Shown one piece after another: positions 58,692-64,000 of a stretch of 64,000 nucleotides of DNA. Below the pieces are notes generated by a model. The model saw only the letters and a program-made list of their open reading frames with translations. It did not search any database and was not told the DNA's origin. This DNA comes from Leishmania mexicana MHOM/GT/2001/U1103. Lineage: Eukaryota; Euglenozoa; Kinetoplastea; Trypanosomatida; Trypanosomatidae. Every line of letters starts with the position of its first letter. The stretch's first letter is position 1. Position numbers and translations under genes: made by a program. The DNA lies in contig NC_018324.1 of NCBI RefSeq assembly GCF_000234665.1, positions 677,501 through 741,500 on the forward strand, in the 5' to 3' direction.

Positions 58692-60230
58692 CCGTCTCGC
58701 TCACGCTCACCGTTCACGAAGACACGCAAGACACCCCTTCAGCAGAAAAAAAGGAGGATAGGGTAAGTGATAAAGGAATAGAAGGGAGAGGGCCGATGGG
58801 GAAGTGTGATGCAACGAGTCAAGCGGCGTTTTGTCGGTTGGCGTGTGTGGCGCAGAGGGTAGTGTGCGGGGTACGCGGGGGAGGGGGTGCGAGCGTATGT
58901 GTGAAAGAAGTTTATGCGTGTGGGTGTCCTCGGTTTAGTTCGAAAGAGGTACGACAGCGGGAGGCAACGCTGACAACTTATAACCAAGTTATGAAAAAAA
59001 CAAGAAAATGGAGGGGCGCCACTCCTGGGGAGGGGAGGGGGTGATACAAATCGCGGCTGCAGCGAAGCAATCAAATAGATATGATACTAAGCTCCCTGGT
59101 GCCGCCGCGTATGTGCCAGCGTGTTTATTCGAATTCGTTTCTGTAGGCCGCGTGCGTGTGTAGATGAGTGCGACTACCCGAAATGAGAAGAAAAGGGTGA
59201 AATGGAGGGGTGGTGAAGAAAAGAAGCGAGTGGGAAAAGAGGGGGGGTGGCGGTGGGGTAGTTCCTCGGACCTTTATACCAACACGGCGCTCCTGAAACC
59301 TCGCGTCTCCCTCCCTCCCCCCTCTCTCTGCCCATCCCCCCTCTCCATTATGCGTGCGAAAGGAGGGGAAAGGTAGTCGGGTGAAGGAGATGCGCAGCAC
59401 CACAATCGCCACCCCGTACGTGATCACTCACCCTACCGGAGAGAAGAGCAGCCAGGCAGACAGAGAACAAGCAAGCGTGATCCGTCACCGCCGCGCAAGG
59501 TCTATGCGCCACAGTCCCCCCCCCTCGTGTCCCCAAAAAGTTCTCGCCTCTGATATGCTCCTGCCTAGTGAGAATCTATCGATCACCATGGAGCTTGATG
59601 AGTCCGCTTCACAGCGACTCACCATGTCTACGCAGCGGTGGTGTGCAGCAACCTCTTTCCAAATGCATGCGCGAGCAGCGCGACGGAAATGATGCAGCTG
59701 CCACGAGCGGGCCGCCCATTCGTTTCCCTGTTGTAGCTGGTGCGTATGTGCGTCTCTATCAGCAACACGAGGCGATGCACGCATGGGCGCACCACAGGCA
59801 GAGAAACGAAATACAGGGAGAAGAGCATCTAACAAGGAAAGGGAAAAACGAAACAAAAAAGCGGTAAGCCCCCCTCCCCCTCCGCCCGCTGCAGAGAAGC
59901 ACGCAGAGTCTCCACAGTATCTTGCGCGCGCGCTCTTCCCTACTGACGACTGGCAGAGGTGCGCGTGCGTCTATGAATGCGCCCCACGGGGCCGCAGAGA
60001 AAGAAAAAGTGTAAAAGTGCATCTATGAAACCAAACAAAAGCATCTATGTGCCTCCATCGGCGCACCGGCACACTTGGGCGAGGAGGAGATGCACAGGAT
60101 GAGGGAATTGAACATGTCAACGAGTGAGAGAAAGATAGAGCGACTGTTTCATGTAGGCCATCGTGAAGGATGAGCCGCAGCCATGCAGGAAGCCTCTCGC
60201 AAACAGATTTGCACAGCGCACCACAATGCG
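58692..60230 (-). other. Spacer between the 1,248-codon gene and the Cys-rich membrane protein gene
   Basis: No gene is supported. Besides the pyrimidine tract at 58742-58797, the spacer holds G-rich runs near 59026-59041 and 59240-59262. The stretch 59390-59770 is not repetitive; a 123-codon minus-strand frame there lacks domain-like content. It is probably 3' UTR of the large upstream gene. Confidence 0.55.
58737..58797 (-). promoter_or_regulatory. Putative polypyrimidine tract and spliced-leader acceptor for the Cys-rich membrane protein gene
   Basis: A long C/T-rich stretch on the minus strand (58797-58742) is followed by AG at 58738-58737, about 46 nt before the ATG. Confidence 0.5.
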
Positions 60231-63200
60231 CTAAAAGAGCTCCATGGAGTACTGAGGGTCCGCAGCGTAGTTGGGCATCGGCGCCGAGCTCATCTCAGCC
60301 CACCACGCAGCGCTGTTGCCGCTGCCGTCGCCTGTCCCACTGCCGCGAATGCGGCTGCGCTTGCCCGCACTCGTCGATAGTCGACTGTCATTCGGGTTGT
60401 GAGCCCCCATCACCTGTCGCAACTCACGGATAGCCGTGTCGTTGCGCTGCTCCACGATCCAAGTTGGAAGAATAACCTGTCCGTAAGGCGTTGTCGGCGG
60501 CACACCCTCACCCGCCACGCCCGTAGAGGACTGACCCTGGTGTGGTGTCTTGCGCGGTGCCTCGTCGTCACCTGCTGACTCCGCCGTCTCAGCCGCGCTT
60601 TGCGCCTTGGCCAGCGCCGACATGTTCGCCTGCTGCCTTCTCTGCAGGTAGTGAATGTCCTGGAGCGTCGAGCCCACCTCCTGCTGTGTATGCTGGTTCA
60701 AGAAGAAGTTGCGGCCGCGGAAAGCGCTTACGGGGGAGACTGGTGGTGGCAGCGGAGTTGTCGCGTTGCCTCCGGTGGCCTCCACACGTCGGCGCTTAGT
60801 CGCTTCGTCGTCACCTGCGCGTCCAGCAAGGTCGCTGTCGTCTGGGGGGCCGCTGACGGCGCGAATAGGGTGTTCGCCATCTACGACGTTCACTTCCTCC
60901 TCTTCAGGCAGGCCCGGCGCGGCTGCCACGACACGCCCGTGCTCCTCCTGTCTAGGTGGCCGCGAGTAGGACGTGGCTGGCCCTATCATGTGCACCTCTG
61001 TGCACACCGTGCGGGTCGGCGCAAGCTCAGTTGGATCGGCGTGCGGGCGGCTGTAGTTGTTGGCGCGGCCTTCCACCGTAACGGACTGCACAGACGACAC
61101 ACCGCCCCTAATAGTCGACGACGGACCAGCAGCGCCGACCATGCCGCCGTTCTGCGACACGTACTCAGCAACCTGCTGCACCATCCACTGCTGGTCAAAC
61201 TGTTTCAGCTCGTGCTGCAACGAGTCCATCCCTTGGTGCGTGCGCAGGTACTCGAGCACCATACCAGAGGGCAGCACAATACCGTCACTCGTGGTGGTCG
61301 CCTGCAGCCGCGGCACGCCGGTGAAGTCGTCGATCGGGGTGGTGTCACCGTCCACGTAGTCGGCCAGGTCCGGCTCACGCCACGTCGATCCTCGCTGCGC
61401 TGGAGTCCGAGTACCCTCGCTGAGCATGCCATCGGCCTCTGGCGGCCGTGTGTGGGAGCGCTGTGGCTGATAGAGGGAGGAGGAGGGAGTGTGCGCAGAG
61501 CCGACGTCGGCAGGTGTGCGACAGGGCAGCTGCGTGCCGTCGCGTCGCGTGACCGAGATCTGCGACGAGGTGCCTGCCGGCTGTATCGGTGACGTCCCCA
61601 CGCTCCGCTGCGGCGCGTTCCCGGGCAGCGCGGGGCTCGCCAGAGGCACGTCCGTCTGCACGCCGCGAGACGTCGACCGGGTACGAGGCTCAACTCCCAG
61701 CGCACAGCTGTGGGCTGCTTCGCCATCGCGACTGCGCATCTCTGCATCATCGCCATCCGCGCCATGCGGGACGCCCTCGACATCGGTTCGCCGGTTCGCT
61801 TCACGATACATGTTCACAGAGGTCGTCGAGCCCTTCTCCACACCGGCGGCACCCCTGTCGCTCTTGTTGGGGCTTCTCTGCGCGGGCGAGCGCAGGATGC
61901 TGGTTATGCCTTGCGGCAAGTGGCGAATCTGCATTGGGGCAGGCGGGCCCTCGGCCCTGTGGCCGCTGCCCTCCGTCTGCGCGGAACGCCTAAGCCCTGG
62001 AGAAGCAGCGTCGCAGGCACCCTCATCGTTCCCGTAAGCGCCGTCGTCCTCTTGGTCGACATCATCGGCGTAGTCGTCAAACACACTGTTGTCAGCGGCA
62101 TTCTGCAGCTCCTGCATGGCACAAACTGCGTCTGTGATGGAATCCTGCCGCACATGCCCGCCAGCCGAACTGTCGTCAACGGCGTCATCGTGGTCGTCGT
62201 ACTCCTCCGCGGCTTCGTCGCCAACAACAATCTCACCTGAGGCGGTGGCCACAGTCCGGCGCACGCGACGCTGCAAACGGCGCAGCAGGTGGAAGAATTC
62301 TACGTTCTCGCGCCGCGCCGTCGGGGCCAGTCTATCAAGGCGCGCCTGCTGACTCTTCAGTACCCGTGCCGCCTTCTTCACGGCGTCGTCAAACTGCTGC
62401 CGATCCTGCGGCGTCTCCGCCTCCACCTCTGCCGCAGCCGGGCCCTCTGCACGGTCGACCACGACTGTGATGAGCTGCACGCACACGTACACGAGGCACG
62501 CGAGCTTGCCGGGCGGGTGGCCTGCCTGCTTCATCCAGTGCGACACCATGTAGAGCAGCACGCGCGCCAGTGGTGGGTTGCGCTTCATCGCCTCGTAGAC
62601 CATGATGACGAACAAGTGCCCTGTCGGCTCCACCCCGTACGGGGCGAGCGCGTCCATTGGCGATGCAATGCGGAAGCGCCGCGATAGACTTTTGGCCAGT
62701 GTCGCCATGAACGCCGTCCGCGCCGGCGCAGAGCTGCGCATCTGCTGCAAAAAGAAGCTCCAGAAGGTGCTGCCGGCGCCTGCCGGAAGGGCGAAGGCGT
62801 TCAGTGACTCGAGTCCGACTGGGAAGAAGCCGAAAGGCGACAGCAAGGTGCTGCAAATGTTTGGAGCCTGCATGTTGAAGTCCTGGATGAGCTTGCACAC
62901 GCAACAGCCAACCAATTTGTGCATCTCAGGGCTGAAGCTGTGCGCGCGGTGCAGCAGCTTCAGCACGAGCTGCGCGTTGTCGGCGGTCGTCGCGCTTGCC
63001 GGCGCGCAGCCAGGGAAGGCAACGCAGTAGTTGTTCTCCTGGGGGTCGGTGGGTAGCAGCTCTAAGTTGCCGCGGCAGCTGCGCAGCAGAACATTGCCCA
63101 TGTACCACAGCGCGAGCGCGTCGTGGTTGTTGCGCAGCCTCAGCTCCGAGAAGACTTTCAAGATGCTCTCCAGGTACGACGGGTCGATGGAGGAGGCGAG

Positions 63201-63977
63201 GAGGGTGACAAGCTTCACGTGCAGCATGAGCACGTTTGCCTTCAGCGTGCTGTCCACGAGCCCGCGAACCCCGCTGCGGTCTGCGCTCACCAAAGCCAGT
63301 AATGTGCTCCGCACGTACGGCTCCACAGCCACAAAGAGCGTATTACGGTGCTGCCCGCCATTCGCGACGATGTGGTAGATGAGGTAGTGCACGGCGCTTT
63401 CCATCTGCAAGGCGGGATCGCGCAGATAGCTGATCAGCTTCTCCTCCACCGCCTTCGCGCCAGCGCACTCCGATAGCGTCGACAGCACGCGGCTCACCGA
63501 CGACTGGCCGGCGACGTGCACCGTGCCGTTGACGGGGCACAGCAGCGAAGAGCTGCGCGCCGCCGCGCAGTACGGGCACTTCGACCTGACGTCGCGAAAG
63601 TACTCTACTGCCGAGTCCATGGCCTCTGCGATATGGTCCTGATGCAGCACCATCGCCAGCTCTGCGCACAGCAGCTGCGGATCGAGTGTGATGTCGCTGA
63701 CGGCCTCGAAGGCCTCGCTGGACAGCTTTCCGAGCGCCTCAATCGTCTTTGGAGCCACAGCGACCCGCAGCGCCTTAAGCATATCGGTGGCGCGGCGAGA
63801 GGCGGTGGTGGAGCAGCTGCGAACTACCTCGCGGAGCAGGAAGAGCACATTATACACGCTCGTGCGGTTCTCGTTGATCGAGGCGGCCACCTCGTCAGGC
63901 GTGTCGCGACCCGTCATAGCCATCCCGGCGCCGCGAGCGAGCGATATCATCACTTTGGCAAACATCGGCACAGACAT
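60231..63977 (-). CDS. Large hypothetical protein, helical N-terminus and disordered C-terminus, at least 1,248 aa
   Basis: I do not recognise the family. From the ATG at 63975-63977 the frame runs 1,248 codons. It also stays open for seven more codons (TLAVDSH) to the window edge, so the true start may lie outside; a second Met sits at codon 5. Residues 1 to about 560 are helical and Leu/Ala-rich, like an ARM/HEAT-type solenoid, with hydrophobic helices such as MLHVKLVTLLASS and LFVIMVYEAMKRNPPLARVL. A cysteine cluster C134-PY-C137 and C147 might bind zinc but is incomplete. From about 560 the protein becomes acidic (EEYDDHDDAVDD), then Ser/Thr/Pro/Gly/Arg-rich and disordered to the end. There is no signal peptide or clear membrane span. 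A scaffolding role in a nuclear or RNA-related complex is a guess only. Confidence 0.85.
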   Translation of the reverse strand: MSVPMFAKVMISLARGAGMAMTGRDTPDEVAASINENRTSVYNVLFLLREVVRSCSTTASRRATDMLKALRVAVAPKTIEALGKLSSEAFEAVSDITLDPQLLCAELAMVLHQDHIAEAMDSAVEYFRDVRSKCPYCAAARSSSLLCPVNGTVHVAGQSSVSRVLSTLSECAGAKAVEEKLISYLRDPALQMESAVHYLIYHIVANGGQHRNTLFVAVEPYVRSTLLALVSADRSGVRGLVDSTLKANVLMLHVKLVTLLASSIDPSYLESILKVFSELRLRNNHDALALWYMGNVLLRSCRGNLELLPTDPQENNYCVAFPGCAPASATTADNAQLVLKLLHRAHSFSPEMHKLVGCCVCKLIQDFNMQAPNICSTLLSPFGFFPVGLESLNAFALPAGAGSTFWSFFLQQMRSSAPARTAFMATLAKSLSRRFRIASPMDALAPYGVEPTGHLFVIMVYEAMKRNPPLARVLLYMVSHWMKQAGHPPGKLACLVYVCVQLITVVVDRAEGPAAAEVEAETPQDRQQFDDAVKKAARVLKSQQARLDRLAPTARRENVEFFHLLRRLQRRVRRTVATASGEIVVGDEAAEEYDDHDDAVDDSSAGGHVRQDSITDAVCAMQELQNAADNSVFDDYADDVDQEDDGAYGNDEGACDAASPGLRRSAQTEGSGHRAEGPPAPMQIRHLPQGITSILRSPAQRSPNKSDRGAAGVEKGSTTSVNMYREANRRTDVEGVPHGADGDDAEMRSRDGEAAHSCALGVEPRTRSTSRGVQTDVPLASPALPGNAPQRSVGTSPIQPAGTSSQISVTRRDGTQLPCRTPADVGSAHTPSSSLYQPQRSHTRPPEADGMLSEGTRTPAQRGSTWREPDLADYVDGDTTPIDDFTGVPRLQATTTSDGIVLPSGMVLEYLRTHQGMDSLQHELKQFDQQWMVQQVAEYVSQNGGMVGAAGPSSTIRGGVSSVQSVTVEGRANNYSRPHADPTELAPTRTVCTEVHMIGPATSYSRPPRQEEHGRVVAAAPGLPEEEEVNVVDGEHPIRAVSGPPDDSDLAGRAGDDEATKRRRVEATGGNATTPLPPPVSPVSAFRGRNFFLNQHTQQEVGSTLQDIHYLQRRQQANMSALAKAQSAAETAESAGDDEAPRKTPHQGQSSTGVAGEGVPPTTPYGQVILPTWIVEQRNDTAIRELRQVMGAHNPNDSRLSTSAGKRSRIRGSGTGDGSGNSAAWWAEMSSAPMPNYAADPQYSMELF

Positions 63978-64000
63978 GTGCGAGTCAACAGCCAGGGTAG

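Noticed and set aside
59485..59856. 123-codon minus-strand frame in the spacer before the 1,248-codon gene's neighbour
   Set aside because: Less repetitive than others, but no domain, signal peptide or helix pattern; more likely 3' UTR.
1..64000. Strand-switch region, centromere-like block or intact retrotransposon
   Set aside because: All supported genes share one strand, and no reverse transcriptase, integrase or transposase motif was seen in any frame.

Overview
The window looks like nuclear DNA of a kinetoplastid of the Leishmania group (Leishmania, Crithidia, Leptomonas or a close relative). Eighteen protein genes lie on the minus strand and none is convincing on the plus strand. No introns are needed. 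The coding sequences are GC-rich and are separated by 0.3-3.5 kb of low-complexity spacer full of GT/CA repeats and purine runs; on the transcribed (minus) strand these runs are polypyrimidine tracts followed by AG, as expected for spliced-leader trans-splicing. This is the layout of a directional (polycistronic) gene cluster transcribed from right to left. The species call is inference; the trypanosomatid call is well supported by layout and gene content.

Layout, in transcription order (right to left): a large unknown helical/disordered protein whose frame stays open to the right edge; a small Cys-rich type I membrane protein; NOC3-like ribosome biogenesis factor; major vault protein; mitochondrial ribosomal protein uS5m; two different DEAD-box helicases (RRP3/DDX47-like and HAS1/DDX18-like); an 877-residue single-span membrane protein with a basic N-terminus; an atypical Ras-like GTPase with a very long tail; a MORN-repeat protein; a coiled-coil protein; an XRN-family 5'-3' exoribonuclease; a TPR protein; a 106-residue probable mitochondrial membrane protein; a succinate-semialdehyde-dehydrogenase-like enzyme; a type I membrane protein with a predicted beta-propeller ectodomain; a very large unknown protein; and the N-terminal 261 codons of COG3, a Golgi tethering subunit cut by the left edge.

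The genes do not form one pathway, as usual for such clusters, although four of eighteen (NOC3, RRP3, HAS1, XRN) plausibly act in nucleolar pre-rRNA processing. Start codons were chosen as the first in-frame ATG that begins family-like or signal-like sequence. Several longer open frames upstream begin at GTG/TTG or run through repeats, and I did not use those.

No tRNA, rRNA, CRISPR array, transposase or intact retroelement was seen. The most unusual items are the GTPase with degenerate G3/G4 motifs and a possible CaaX end, a structured island of stacked hairpins at about 35.75-36.15 kb, and perfect hairpins in the presumed 3' UTRs of several genes.
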